DNA of 64,000 bases from Apiosordaria backusii (GCA_030549205.1 JAUKTV010000012.1:1-64000); one strand, 5' to 3'. Shown: positions 13,874 through 25,568, numbered from the stretch's first letter. The notes: generated from the sequence alone by a model not told the origin. Numbers and translations: made by a program.

Positions 13874-15607
13874 TTATAGTATTAATTACTAATATATAGC
13901 TCTTTAATTTACAGCTCTATAATATATAATATATATATATACTATAGGTTAACTGTTTTATATATTAAGATTATACTTACTAAAGTCTATTTATATTTAT
14001 AAAGTACTTAAAAGTAAATACAATATAATAAGTTAGTAAGAAAATCTTAAAAGTACTATAAATGCAAGTTTAAAACTATAGGACTGTATTTCTATTAATT
14101 ATATACTTTAAAAACTATACTATAATAATTAAAATTATATAGCTTTAGGCTTTTCTTTTTAATACTCACTATTTATAGCCTCTTTTTGCCCTTTAAGTCT
14201 TAAGAACAGTTTAGCCCTCTTCCCTATTAACTTAAAGCCTTTTATATAATATTTATTTTCTTAAAAAAGCTTAAACAATTATAAGCTTCCTTCTTTTTAT
14301 ACTTACTATAATAAAAGCTTAAAGGTATTAGGCTTTCCCTTTTATTATAAATTAACTAAAGGCTTTTTATTTATACTTGACCTTTTAAGTTTATATATAA
14401 TGCAGGCTTCTGGTAAGGTCTTTAATACTGGCAGTATAGTAAAGCTTTTAGATTAATACTAACGATAAGTACCCTCTATATATAAAACGGCGCCTATAAA
14501 AATAGTCTTTAGGTTATTTAATTAAGGAAGTATAAGGAGGTTATTTAAATAATAATAGAAATAAGCATAATAGATTAGTATTATTAAATAGTAAAGGTAT
14601 TATATATAGCTATTAGTTTTTTAAGGCTTATTAAGGTCGGATTTAAAGACTATTTAGTTAATGTAATTGTATATAATAAACTATAGTAAGTCCTAAGTAA
14701 ATATAAAATAGTTATATTTTTTAGTTTAATTATATAGTTCCAATACTATATATTTTTATAAAAGCCTAATAAAAAGGTCCTTTACAGTATTAAAATTATT
14801 GTTATTAAAGTCGATTAAAAATGTATATATTAGATAATATTTAACCTTTAATAACTAAAGTATTTACTATTACTATTTAGTATTTACTACTATTGACTTT
14901 AAGGTTATATATACTTTCTTTTAAAAATTAAGTTTAAAGTATATAATAATAAGGTAAATTTATAATAAAAATTGCAAACTATAAAAGGCTTTAGGTATTG
15001 GCGCAAATTATTAAATTTACCTTAAAATCTTAAAATCTTTCCCTTTATAAAGTTAATACGGAGTTTAGGATATTCCTGAAAGCTAAGGACTGCGCTGTAT
15101 AATAGAGAGTTTATTATTGTAAAAAGCTCTAAATATTAGAAAGATTATTATACTTAATTTACTTTTATAGTTAAAGGAGTAAATACTCAGCTTTCTATAC
15201 ATTAGCTCGATTGTAAAAGTTTAGAAGAGTAAAAAATAAGGTAATTGTAAATCCTTTTTATCTTTTTACTTTACTAATCCTTTTCTTTTTTATTAGTCCT
15301 TTTTAAGTTACTTTTTTAGTAATTTCTTTTAGAAAGTATTAATATAAATATTAGATTCTTTTCTATTAATTTTAACATTTAGGTTAATATAGTAGGAAAG
15401 ATATACTTCAGTAAGGTAGGAAGGACTTAAATTAATAAGCGTTTAACGCTTTAAAGTAAATAGGAAAATCCTTTTAGTATTTTATAATATTATAAATAAA
15501 AGTAAGCGTAATTATTTTTAATTTATACAATTATCTTTCTTTCTTAAATATTATATACTTAAGAAAAAAACTTAAAGGCATTAATTAAACCTTTTAAGGA
15601 AAGATAG

Positions 15608-15804
15608 AATTGGACGGTTTATATAGAAAGAGTATTAGCTTTGAGTTATACTGGGTTTGGATATAATTTAAAATATAATTATAAATATGCCTTTTTATTA
15701 TCAAATGGAATTGGACAGTTTATATAGAAAGAATATTAGCTTTAAGTTATACTAGGTTTGGATATAGTTTAGAATATAATTGTAGATATGCCTTTTTATT
15801 GTCG
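15608..15804. repeat. Two-copy direct repeat, 101-bp period
   Basis: The segment starting AATTGGACGGTTTATATAG at 15608 is repeated at 15709 (AATTGGACAGTTTATATAG). The copies stay alignable to the words TTATTATC and TTATTGTC at their ends. They differ almost only by A/G and T/C, as expected if a tandem duplication was mutated by RIP. Confidence 0.8.
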
Positions 15805-16170
15805 ATATAGCCTTAATAATAGGCTTCCTACTCTATTTTACTGGTTTATTAAATATTATAATAATCGAGTAAAGTTAGATTCTATTTTATAATACTTTTT
15901 ATAGTATTGAAATATATACTTTTATCTTTTCTTAACTAGGCTGATATAAATGTTAGCTATAGAGCAAGAGTGGCTCTACGAGGGATCTTTTTTACTGTTC
16001 TATTTCTAAATAGTAGGAAGAGATTAGGAAAATAATTTAACGATTTAGGAAATGAATTATTAGTGACTTTAGAATTATTGCTAAGACCTAATAATCCATT
16101 CTTTATTAGTTACTTTTTTAACTAAGTCTATTTTAATCTTATATTAGGGTTATAATATTAGGCTAAAATA

Positions 16171-16350
16171 TAGAGGCTGTTTTTAGCTTTAATAAAGGTA
16201 AATTATTATTACTTATAAAGGGAAAAATAAAAAAGCTGTTTTTAGCTTTAGTAGAGGCTGAGATTTTATATTATAACCCTAACGTTACTTTAGGTTTAAT
16301 AGTTTACGTTATAATTATATAGAAGCTGTTTTTAGCTCTGTAAGGGGCAG
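16171..16350. repeat. Dispersed short motif, three copies
   Basis: A word close to AGGCTGTTTTTAGCTTTA occurs near 16171, 16232 and 16322. Each copy is followed by a purine-rich TAATAAAGG, TAGTAGAGG or GTAAGGGGC stretch. The same AAATAGCTTT theme recurs in the adjacent 17-bp array. Function unknown. Confidence 0.5.
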
Positions 16351-16385
16351 AAGTTCCTTTTTATATTATTAAACCAATTGGCTAT

Positions 16386-16470
16386 ACTTTAAAAATAGCT
16401 CTACTTTAAAAATAGCTTTACTTTAAAAATAGCTTTACTTTAAAAATAGCTTTACTTTAAAAATGGCTTT
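16386..16470. repeat. 17-bp tandem array, five units
   Basis: Five head-to-tail units of ACTTTAAAAATAGCTTT. The first unit ends in CTCT and the last has GGC in place of AGC. The period is exact across 85 bp. Confidence 0.9.
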
Positions 16471-17286
16471 TAAAATTAAACAGACCTACTTAAAAGGTAA
16501 TATTCAATAGTTAGCAGTTCTATAAGGTAAATATAAATTAGTATAAAAATACAATCTTATATACTTAATTAAATTAGAAACTATTTAAAGTTTCAGTAAA
16601 CCGGAATAAATAATGTTTGGAGGGAAATGATTTGCCTAATTTAAACGAATTTAAAAACTAATCCTGGCTTAAATATACTATACTGTTTCTGACTTTAATA
16701 AAAGCAGAGGTTATCTATTATAATCCCTACTTGCTTATCTATACTTTAAAAATAACTTTAGAATAACTTAATATTATATAAATTTACTTCTTACTTACTT
16801 TACTTAGAGCCTTTTTTACTATACTTAGGGCTTTTTTACTTTTACTTAAATTAAAGCAGTAAGTATTTAAGTTTAAAAATAGAAATAGAAACTATTAATA
16901 TCGGGATTTCGATATTATTTATAATTAAACTAATATTAATTTAAGGCGTATATTATACTATTATATAGAAGGTAAAATTAAAGTTTTAAGTTTTTCTATA
17001 AGTAACCTTTATTTTAATTTAAATAAATAAACAACTTCTATTTATATTATCTAAAGTTTACATTTTATATTTAATAAAACTTAAGGGTATTATAGCTTAG
17101 TAGTAAAGGATAGGATTATTATTATAATTAACTAATATTACAAGATACTTAAGGATGTTCGGTAATATAGTAGGACAAGTATTTAGGAAGGATTTTAATA
17201 TATAGTCATTTAGTTAGGATAGACTTAAAAAAGTTTATTAATATATAATCATAACATTAATATATAATTCCGTTTAAATAGGTATA

Positions 17287-17461
17287 AAAGCGGCGAGTCT
17301 GAAAGCAGTGAGTTTAAAAGCGGTAAGTCTAAAAGCAGTGAGTCTGAAAGCAGTAAGTCTAAAAGCGGTAAGTCTAAAAGCGGTAAGTTTAAAAGCGGTA
17401 AGTCTAAAAGCGGTAAGTCTGAAAGCAGTAAGATGGAAGCTGTAGGTTTAAAAGCGGTAAG
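17287..17461. repeat. 15-bp minisatellite, about 11.7 units (left part)
   Basis: Head-to-tail units of AAAGCGGTAAGTCTA vary to CAGTGAG or TCTG. Because the period is a multiple of three, the minus strand stays open as an 86-codon Leu/Pro/Asp-rich frame. I regard that frame as an artefact of the repeat. The array is interrupted at 17462 by a solo LTR and resumes at 18331. Confidence 0.85.
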
Positions 17462-18330
17462 TATTATAACCCAAGACTCCGGAAGCACGTACACGCAGTA
17501 GCGGGGCATTCTGCTCCAGTGTAAGGGCAGCTAATTATGCAAGGCGAGGGCTTAAGTAAATGGTAGTTAATTAATAAGATAATATTTCCTTCTATTTAGA
17601 AGGGAAACCGCTATCGGATAAGGAAGATTAGGCTTTAAACGTCAAGGCTGTTTAAATAACGATTCGGTTTATAATAACTATAGGCTGATTTAATATAAAC
17701 TAACTATAAGCCGATTAAAATACTTAACCGGCTAACTATTACTTTCTACTATCCCTATATTTATTATCTTATATTATAAATAGTAGGCATTACTTTAATT
17801 ATTAAAACTAAGATATTAAATACTTAAAGAACCGACTTTAAATTAGCCTATTAACAATCCTATTAACTTAAAAGAATCTATAGAAAAATAGTAAAATAGA
17901 GTGTATAAGTTAAAATGGACTTTATATAAGTTTTAAGGAGATTAGGGTATATTTTAGGGAATGTATACTTTAATTAGTAATAAGTACCCTTTTAGCTTAA
18001 CTATTAGGCGTTAATAAATTATTATTATTATTATTATTAATTAATAAAAACAGTTATATTACCAATAATAATATTAGGGATTAAGAAGTTAAGAACATTA
18101 TTACGGGTGATAATTTATAGGACACGGTAATAATTGGTCTATATATATAGAGGAACTAGACAGCTCGTAGATAGTTTTATAATATACAATCACAGCTTAT
18201 ATTCACAGCATTTTATACTTACATTAAGATAATCTTGTTATGTACTGTTTAACTGTACCGAACTAATATTTAGAAGTTAGCCTTTAATTATATATCCCTT
18301 TCAGAGGTTTTAAGATAGGGGTTTGTTATA
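17462..18330. mobile_element. Solo LTR inserted in the minisatellite
   Basis: The segment starts TATTATAACCC and ends GGGGTTTGTTATA. It is flanked on both sides by the 5-bp word GTAAG (17457-17461 and 18331-18335). Removing it rejoins a perfect AAAGCGGTAAGTCTG unit of the 15-bp array. Its last about 190 bp match the end of the gypsy LTR at 6816-7007. No internal retroelement sequence is present, so it is a solo LTR, presumably left by LTR-LTR recombination. Confidence 0.75.
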
Positions 18331-18371
18331 GTAAGTCTGAAAGTAATGAGCCTGAAAGCGGTAAGTCTAAG
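18331..18371. repeat. 15-bp minisatellite, right part
   Basis: About 2.7 further units continue the array displaced by the solo LTR (GTAAGTCTGAAAG, then GAGCCTGAAAGCGGTAAG). The array then decays into unrelated sequence. Confidence 0.75.
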
Positions 18372-21310
18372 CTGCTCCTACTTTACTAAAAGTAGTTTAA
18401 GGTAGCAGAATCCTTATTTAATTTACCTAAATATATAGATCCTAAGATCTAGTATCAATAAAATACAGTACGTATTTATAGATTTTACAGTACCTTTTTC
18501 CGTATAGTTACTAGCAACACTTACAGTTAGAAACCGCAACTCTCACAGTAAGCCAGAGTTTTCTGCCACAGCTGCTACAATAAGCTACAGTGCTCTCTAT
18601 TAGAACTTTTAATAGATTGAAGCTACGGTAGTTACAGCGTTCTTAACAGCCCAGGACCCGGTAGCTACAGCGTTTTTACCTACTAGAATTAATTAAATAT
18701 AAAGGACTTGATAAGGCTTATTAGCAATATAAGCCACTATAGGCCACTAAACCGATAGAAGTTATAAGGAGTAATAAGGAGGAAAATAAGGTCTTTAATG
18801 CCTATAAAGGGCTTTCCTTACGGTATATTTAGAATTGTCTTTTCTTTCCTTCCTTAAATTTAAATTTAAGCTAAACTGTCAAAGTTCAATATACTAGTTT
18901 ACCATACTTTCTTCCTAGACATAAATCCCTATAGTTTAGTACCTATAATTTTATTAATAGGGTATAGTTTCCTATTATTTTTTCTTTTATAGGGTATAGT
19001 TTCCTATACTTACCTTCCTTCGATATTATCTTATACTATACTTCGCAGTTTAAAAACTCTAAAGTCTTGATGGTAATTACTTCCACTTACCTAATAGGGC
19101 TTAATTAACTAGCCTACCAGCGTATATTCCTATAAATATAAAGGGGCGGTCTCTTAGAACTGCAATATATTAAATATAAACAAAGTTTAAAAATTCTAAA
19201 GAGGTAACTATATAATATCTCTTTAATATTTACGATAGTAATAAAGTAATATAGTAACCTTAACATTTCTCAACTTACTTTTAAACTTTTAAATTTTAAT
19301 AGCCTTAAAGTCGCCTAGTTACTAAATAACTTAGCCCTACCAAATAAGCTAATTAAGTAGTCGAATAGGTCGATCAATTAAATAAACGTGCATTACTATT
19401 TCTTTAAGTAAGTAGTTAAGAAAGTAATAAATATTATAATAAAAATAACCTCGAATATATTTAAAATGATATTTTAATGGAAGGTTGCTTAATATAGTAA
19501 TATTAAAGTTAACGTTAGGTATATTTATTTAAACGTAAATCCTGTCCTTATTCCGAACGATTTTTAGAAGGTCGACTTTTAAGTACGACTTAAAGCTTTT
19601 AAAAGATAAGGATAAGTAGAAATATATATATATCTGATAAAATGATTATTAATATATTTATTAAACGAAGCCTTTAATGCGGTTTAAAAAAACAATTTAA
19701 AGATTTAAAAAAATCAATTAGAAGATAGTAAGCAACTATATAGAAGGCCTTAGTACTTTATTTAAAAGGAAAATACCTTTTAATATATAGTTTATTTATA
19801 AAAAATTAATTATAAGTGACTTTATATAAAAGGTAAGAAAAATAAGTAAAGCGTTATTAAGGTTTAAAAGCTTTAAAGCTTTACCGACATTGGTATTTAT
19901 AGTAGAACTAAGTCTATAGTAATAAGCTTTTTTTTAAAGCCGAGATATTAAGAAAAATAAAATATATAAAGGTAATAACGACTCCTTTAGTAGATAATAA
20001 TATATATAAAGATTATTTTTTTTATGTTTAATTTATAAATAGTTTCTATTTAAGATTACCTTTAAGTAAAGACTGTCCGATACCTTTACTTTATAAATAT
20101 TAATTAGCGTTTTTTTAAATAAAAGCTTATATATCCTTATACATTAGTTAGCTACTTTATATTTTAATTATACCTTTATACTATTTATTACCGCTTCTTT
20201 TCTTTTTATCCAACTTACCCTTAACTGTTTTTAACTTTACTACTTTTATATTTACCGATATTTACTATTTACTTTATACTAATTAATATATTTAAAATTT
20301 ATAGTCTTTAAATTAAAAAGTAAATTAGTTCTTATATCGATAAAAATTATACAATTAAATCCCTAATAGCTTTATTTTCCTTTTATAAAAACTTAAAAGT
20401 TATAAGGTTATTAGCAATACTAATAGGAATAAAATCCTTAATAATATAAATATAAATTCTACCTTTTAAATAGATCTCTCAACCCTTCCTTCTTTCCCCC
20501 TACTTATATTTTTAACTTAATATACTTACCAATAGTCTTAAAGAAAGTAAGCCGAAGGCAATATACTTTATAACTGCTTTGTTTATATAGTACTATAGAT
20601 CTATAGCTATTAAAATTTAACGTTCCTTATCCTTTAAAGTTAATATACGCCTATTAAATTAATTTATTAAATGCCCTTACTATTCCTTAATATATAGGAC
20701 GGTAAAATGGAAATTCAGATAACAGATAAGTAATCTATTATATATATTTTTACTATTTATATATAATTTTTAAATTATAATAATATAGTAATTTATAAGT
20801 ATCTTCTTTTATTTAAAATAAATAAATAAATTTATTTATATTTAAAGTTATAATTTTAATATAAATGGTGGTTTTAATAGGTTTAATAACGGACTATTGG
20901 TATATATAAGGAGAAAACGGAAGTTATAATTAGTTTTAGTTACAGTAAGTATAGCTAAACAGTCTTTAGACTTACTTTAGCTTAGGGTAATGCTTACTGC
21001 GTTTACCTTTTGCTTATCTTCTAAGACTAATACGGACTGAGCCAAAAAATTTTGTCGGGTGTGACTATATAGGTAGTAAGCCAGAGTACCCTTTATCCGG
21101 ATATAGTTCGGGGTTCATACTGGATCTTAAGCCGGCAGTTAAGTTTATCGTAAGACACGGTGGGATTGTAAGGAAGAATAAAGCGGGGACCTCTGAGTGT
21201 ATCTCGTCACATCCATTCCTTGTGTTTGTATCCTTTGCTTCCCTTGCGTACACCAGCTACTGAGAGGAACATAACCATTGGACTTTCCCCTTTTCTTTGA
21301 AGAGTAAACA

Positions 21311-22692
21311 ATGGCAACGACACCCGACACGACCGGAGGACAGAAACCCGACAAACTGCACTTCGTAATTGTAAGAAAAGGCCCCATGATTCAACCGCCA
21401 AAGGTAAACTGATAACGAGATAACAGGTCGGCGGCTCCCTAGGAGGCCTAGCAACAGGCATTGCCCTCAAAGCCTTGGGTCACAACACCACTATCCTCGA
21501 ACGCAACCCTAGCCCCCTCCTCCACGACCAAGGAGCCGGTATCGTCGCCAGCGGGCACGCGCTGGAATTTCTCAAAAAGTACAACCGCTGCCAACGCCAA
21601 ATGCTATCCGTCCCCTCCACCTGCCGCCAATACCTCAACCGCGCCGGCAAAGTCATCCACACAGTTACGGCTGATCACGACATGAGCTCCTGGGACCTAA
21701 CCTACTTCCTTATGCGCGCCAATTACGACGGAATTTCTTCTCCCTATTGCGACGTCCCACCCTCCGATCCATCTCACGGCACCGCAGCCCATCACCACGA
21801 CCGCAACGTCACTTCTGTTGTTCCTCATGGCTCCGGTGTTCTCGTATCTTGGAAATCAACCACCGACCCCTCCCTCACCGGCTCCTTAACCGCCGACATC
21901 CTCATCGGCGCCGACGGCCCCAGCTCCACCATTCGCTCTCTCTTCGCGCCTGGGGGTTCCGCGGAACGAACCTACGCAGGCTACTGCGCCCTCCGCGGCA
22001 CCGTCCCCGAGAACTCCGTCACCCCCTCCACTCTTACCACATTCGCAGAGAAATTCACCTTCTTCCATGCCCCCGGTATCCAAATCCTCACTTACCTCAT
22101 CCCCGGCAAGAACGGGTCCATCCAACTCGGGGAACGCCTCATCAACTTTGTCTACTACACCAACTTCCCCGAGGGCTCCCCCGAACTCGACCAGATCCTC
22201 ACAGACCGCAACGGCCGCCGACACCGCATCACCTTACCCCCGGGGCTCGTCGACCCCGCTGCCTGGAAACGGCAACAGGAAATAGCCCAAGAGAAACTAC
22301 CCCCACAGTTCGCAGAGATCGTCTGCAAAGCTCAGCGCTCCTTTGTCCAGGCCGTGACAGACGTGATTAGTCCCTCCAATGAGTTTCTCGACGGCAAGGT
22401 CATTCTCATCGGGGACGCCCTGGCAGGGTTCCGCCCGCATACCGTGGCGAGTACCGCTCAAGCAGCCTACGATGCTATGCTGTACGCTGACTTTGTGGCG
22501 GGGAAAATGTCCCGCGAGGAATGGAAGCGGCGTACGATGGGGTACGCGCGGTTTATCCAACATCGAGGAGTCAGGATGGGGGAGCGAAGTCAGCATGAGA
22601 GACTGCCGCTGGAGGAGTATATCCATGACCGAGACCAGGCTTCTAGGCCGATTTTCTATGAGATGTTCCCTGAGTGGGCTACTGCTATCTGA
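21311..22692 (+). CDS. FAD-dependent aromatic monooxygenase (2,6-dihydroxypyridine 3-monooxygenase-like)
   Basis: Two exons, 21311-21370 and 21427-22692, give 441 aa. The intron starts GTAAGA, ends TAACAG and restores the dinucleotide fold. Exon 1 ends ...LHFVI and exon 2 starts VGGSLGGLATG, the FAD-binding Rossmann motif (residues 21-31). The DG motif (GADGPSS) has its Asp near residue 183. The GD motif near 349 is followed by LAGFRPHTVAS, a segment characteristic of the dihydroxypyridine hydroxylase branch of class A flavin monooxygenases. Such enzymes use NAD(P)H and O2 to hydroxylate aromatic or pyridine rings. The gene is convergent, 57 bp apart, with the permease at 22750, suggesting a catabolic pair. 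It begins only about 300 bp from the RIP block. The exact substrate is unknown. Confidence 0.85.
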
Positions 22693-22749
22693 TCTCTTTC
22701 TTTTCCAATGTCAATTTCTCAAAAAAGAAAAACAAGAAAAAAGAAAAAG

Positions 22750-24359
22750 TTACAACACAAGCTTAAAGCTCGGATCCCGATCATCACCACACCCAGTAAA
22801 CCCATCATACTTTCCCCGAGCTTTATCCCTATTAATCTTGACACACACCAAAACATTCACCAGAATCAAAAACCACCCCGCCACCAACAGCCCCAGGATA
22901 ATCGTGTGCCCCCTGTAAAAAACCGGCCCGTCCGCGTCTGGATACAAAAACACCGAAAGAATGCCCCCACAATTGGCAATCGCCAACTGCAGCGCCGCCG
23001 CCGTCGCCCTCTTGTAATGTCCCGCAGAGTTGTTGGCCAGCCAAGCCAGATTGGGAGGCACACTGCTGTACACCCCCGTCGCCATCATAATTGTCATCCC
23101 GTACTTGACCTTGGGGTGGTCCGCATCGCTAATGTTAGCAATAACGGCGTACCCTACTATGGCAACGGGCATGGTAAACAACATGACTACCCCGCGGAGC
23201 CTGAGCCGGTCGGACACAAAGGCCACGACCAGCGTCATAACGGCAGCTATAGCGTAAGGCGGGACGGTCATAAGCTGGGCTTGATTGGCGGTGTACCCCA
23301 GCTTCAAGATAATCGTCGGCAGGAAGAGGCCGATGGAGTAAATCGCCGAAAGAAGGCCAAAGTACGCCGAGGCGGTGAGCCAAGTCAACGGGTAGGTGAA
23401 GGCGCGGCGGACTTCAGCCCAGGAGAACGTTTCGCGGGTTTCTTGGTTGAGGGTACCGCCGTGTTCAACCCCGGTTTGCCGTGCAATGGCCAGCTGGCGC
23501 TCTTTGGGGCAGAGAAAAGAGGCGGTTTCGAGGGTGTTGGGCAGGATGAAGTAGGTGAAAACCGCGCAGATGATGGTGAACAAGCCCTCAATGACGAAGA
23601 TCCAGCGCCAGGCTGTTAGGCCTCCGCCATGGCCAATAGCGCCCATGGCTCGAGCTAAAAGCCCCCCGAAGCCGCTTGACAGAGAGGTGGAGGTGTACAA
23701 CACCCCGATCCGCAGAGCAAGTTCCGAGCGGGTGTAGATGGTAGAGAGATAGAGGACCATGGCGGGGAAGAGACCTCCCTCGGCTAGGCCTAAAAGAGCG
23801 CGGAGGGCGATGAACTGGTCAAAGTTGTGGACGAAGCCAAGGCAGAGGCAAAACAGGCCCCAGAGAAAGGTCATGAAGGCTATCCAGATCCTAGGAGTGA
23901 CTTTTTTCAGCACGAGGTTGCTGGGGATCTCGCCGGCGATGTATAAGGGGTAGAAGGCGGCGAGCCCCTGCTGGTATTGGAGCGGGGAGAGGCCGAGTTC
24001 TTTGTCCATGTCGTAGACTTTGGCGTTGCCCACGTTGGTGCGGTCGAGGAAAGAGCATAGGACGAGGAGGATGAAGACTGGGAGGATTCTTTGGGCATGG
24101 TGAATGGACATGGGGTTAGCTAGATGTTGATGATGTGAGAGAACAAAGGGAGGGGAAGGGTAGAAGAGCGTTACCTAGTGTCTAATTTCCTCAGCAGTTT
24201 TCGGGTTAGGAGTTTGGTTTCGAGTTCTTCAGATGGAGATGGGCAAGGGGCCTCCAGAGAGGATACTACCGAGTCATCTTTTGGGGAGACGGGGGAGTCT
24301 TGGATTCTAACTCCCTTCTCGCCCATCTCCTCAAGCTTCGTCTTGGTACCCACGGGCAT
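22750..24359 (-). CDS. MFS permease, anion:cation symporter (DAL5/TNA1-like) family
   Basis: Two exons on the minus strand, 24359-24175 and 24088-22750, give about 507 aa. The intron (86 nt) starts GTAACG. It ends CAAAG, with a GCTAAC branch site about 25 nt upstream of the acceptor. Splicing joins RKLDTR to ILPVFILLVLCSFLDRT, the normal start of TM1 with the family's DRTNVGNAK loop. Starting at the downstream ATG (24111) instead would add a non-family MSIHHAQR and lose the cytosolic tail. About 12 hydrophobic segments follow, as usual for 12-TM fungal permeases of allantoate, nicotinate and other organic anions. The N-terminal 60 residues are Ser/Glu-rich. Pairing with the adjacent flavin monooxygenase suggests import of its substrate; this is inference. 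Confidence 0.88.
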
Positions 24360-24675
24360 ATTGATGAGGTGGATGATCAAAAAGTGTTTTGAGCTTCGAG
24401 AGTTTATGAAAGCAAACCCCCAGTCTCTCGGTACAACAGTTACTGGATGGACAAACAGGTACTCTGATTGACTATGGTTGCTCCTCCTTTTCTACCTTCT
24501 TCCTTGTCATGTCTTGTGTTACTTGCATCATGCCGGACCAGAGTCAGGTACCACAGACATCTGATACTGTAGGCCAACCGCGCACAGTAGATTGGTTCGG
24601 CCGAATAACAAGGTAACACAAAGAAGACGTAGACCCAACGGTCTGACATGCGTCTGCCGGTAGAGTGATTTATTA

Positions 24676-25568
24676 GGGACTTGATCTGCATGCACCCCCC
24701 CTCTAATATTGGTGTATCCTCCCCTCTAATATTGGTGCATCCCCCCATTATTATATATACACCTACTATATATAACCCTGCACTTCTTAAGGTTATATAT
24801 GGAAGTGAAAATTCGGCTTTTTTTTCCAATCATCTTTAAAATTCAAAGCAATACATAATCAACCACCACCACCACTACTATAAACTAACTATCACTACGA
24901 ACCAATCACCACTATAAACTAACCACTTTAGTAACGGCCACCCACTCTTCAATATCCTTATTCTATATAGACTGCTATCTAAAACAGATCTTCCATTATT
25001 TTCACAGTCTATGGAGGTACTCCAATTACGTGGTGGTTCAATTGGGTGGTGGTTCAATTAGCCGTCGTTGTAAGTGGTGATGTGACTGTGGTGGTTTGCA
25101 TTGGTATATTGTGTGGATATGACGAAGAAAAGTCTGGATTTTTTGCTTTATATATAACCCTAAGAGAGCGAGGGTTATATATGGGGAAAAAATCAGGTGC
25201 ACAAATAATAATGAGGGGGTGCACGCATATTATAGGGGGGATGTATGTATATTAGAGGGGGGGTGTACGTAGATTAAGTTTTATTTTTTAATATCTGCTG
25301 GCCGGCTATCTTTTGACGCCTTTTAATGACCTCCGAAGGGCTATAGATTATCCTTTAACGCTTAATAATTTCTTTAAAAAGCTAACTAATATTCTTTTAA
25401 CGTCTATCGACTATCTTTCAATACCTATCGACTATCTTTCAATACCTATTGACTATCTTTTAATACCTAACGACTATCTTTAAAGGCCTATCAAGGGTAT
25501 CTTGACTCCCATCGACTATCCTTTTACGCACGTATATTAGAAGGGGGGGTGCACGCAGATCAAGTCCC
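24676..25568. mobile_element. Non-autonomous hAT-like DNA element (MITE-type)
   Basis: The 893-bp segment is bounded by terminal inverted repeats. The left end reads GGGACTTGATCTGCATGCAC. The right end is its near-perfect reverse complement, ending GCAGATCAAGTCCC. Both are flanked by the same 8-bp word ATTTATTA (24668-24675 and 25569-25576), a target duplication. Eight-bp duplications are the hallmark of hAT transposases. The inverted similarity extends inward for over 100 bp, including CCCCTCTAATATTGGTG words and TATATAACCCT motifs near 24,770 and 25,150. A second, diverged right-end sequence lies at about 25,200-25,280. No transposase is encoded. Confidence 0.85.
25300..25528. repeat. 21-bp tandem array inside the hAT-like element
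   Basis: About ten diverged units of the form CTATCGACTATCTTTCAATAC lie just inside the right terminus. The clearest run is 25404-25487 with a constant 21-bp step. Outer units are more diverged and vary by a base in length. Confidence 0.75.

Larger units (their letters stand above)
1..20990. repeat. AT-rich RIP-mutated heterochromatic block
   Basis: The stretch is dominated by TA-rich words, with CA/TG and CG words strongly depleted and stop codons in all frames. The only long open frame inside it is a translation of a minisatellite. Retroelement coding can still be read in places through stop codons (reverse transcriptase, chromodomain), with changes of the G-to-A/C-to-T type. This is the known outcome of repeat-induced point mutation in Pezizomycotina. 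Composition changes sharply to gene-like GC between about 20,990 and 21,060. Individual elements are listed separately; I see no intact gene here. Confidence 0.9.
13874..20990. other. AT-rich stretch with unidentified repeat relics
   Basis: Apart from the tandem repeats and solo LTR listed separately, I recognise no gene or domain here. Composition, stop density and short AT-rich direct repeats match the retroelement relics to the left, so it is most likely further RIP-degraded transposon sequence. Confidence 0.6.

Noticed and set aside
17249..17509. 86-codon minus-strand open frame rich in Leu/Pro/Asp
   Set aside because: It is the reverse translation of the 15-bp minisatellite, whose period is a multiple of three; no start context or other coding sign.
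1..21000. Centromere or telomere
   Set aside because: AT-rich RIP blocks resemble fungal centromeres, but no telomeric TTAGGG array is present and centromere identity cannot be judged from sequence; dispersed heterochromatin is equally likely.
21747..22370. 207-codon Arg/Pro/His-rich plus-strand frame
   Set aside because: Out-of-frame shadow of the C-rich flavin monooxygenase exon.
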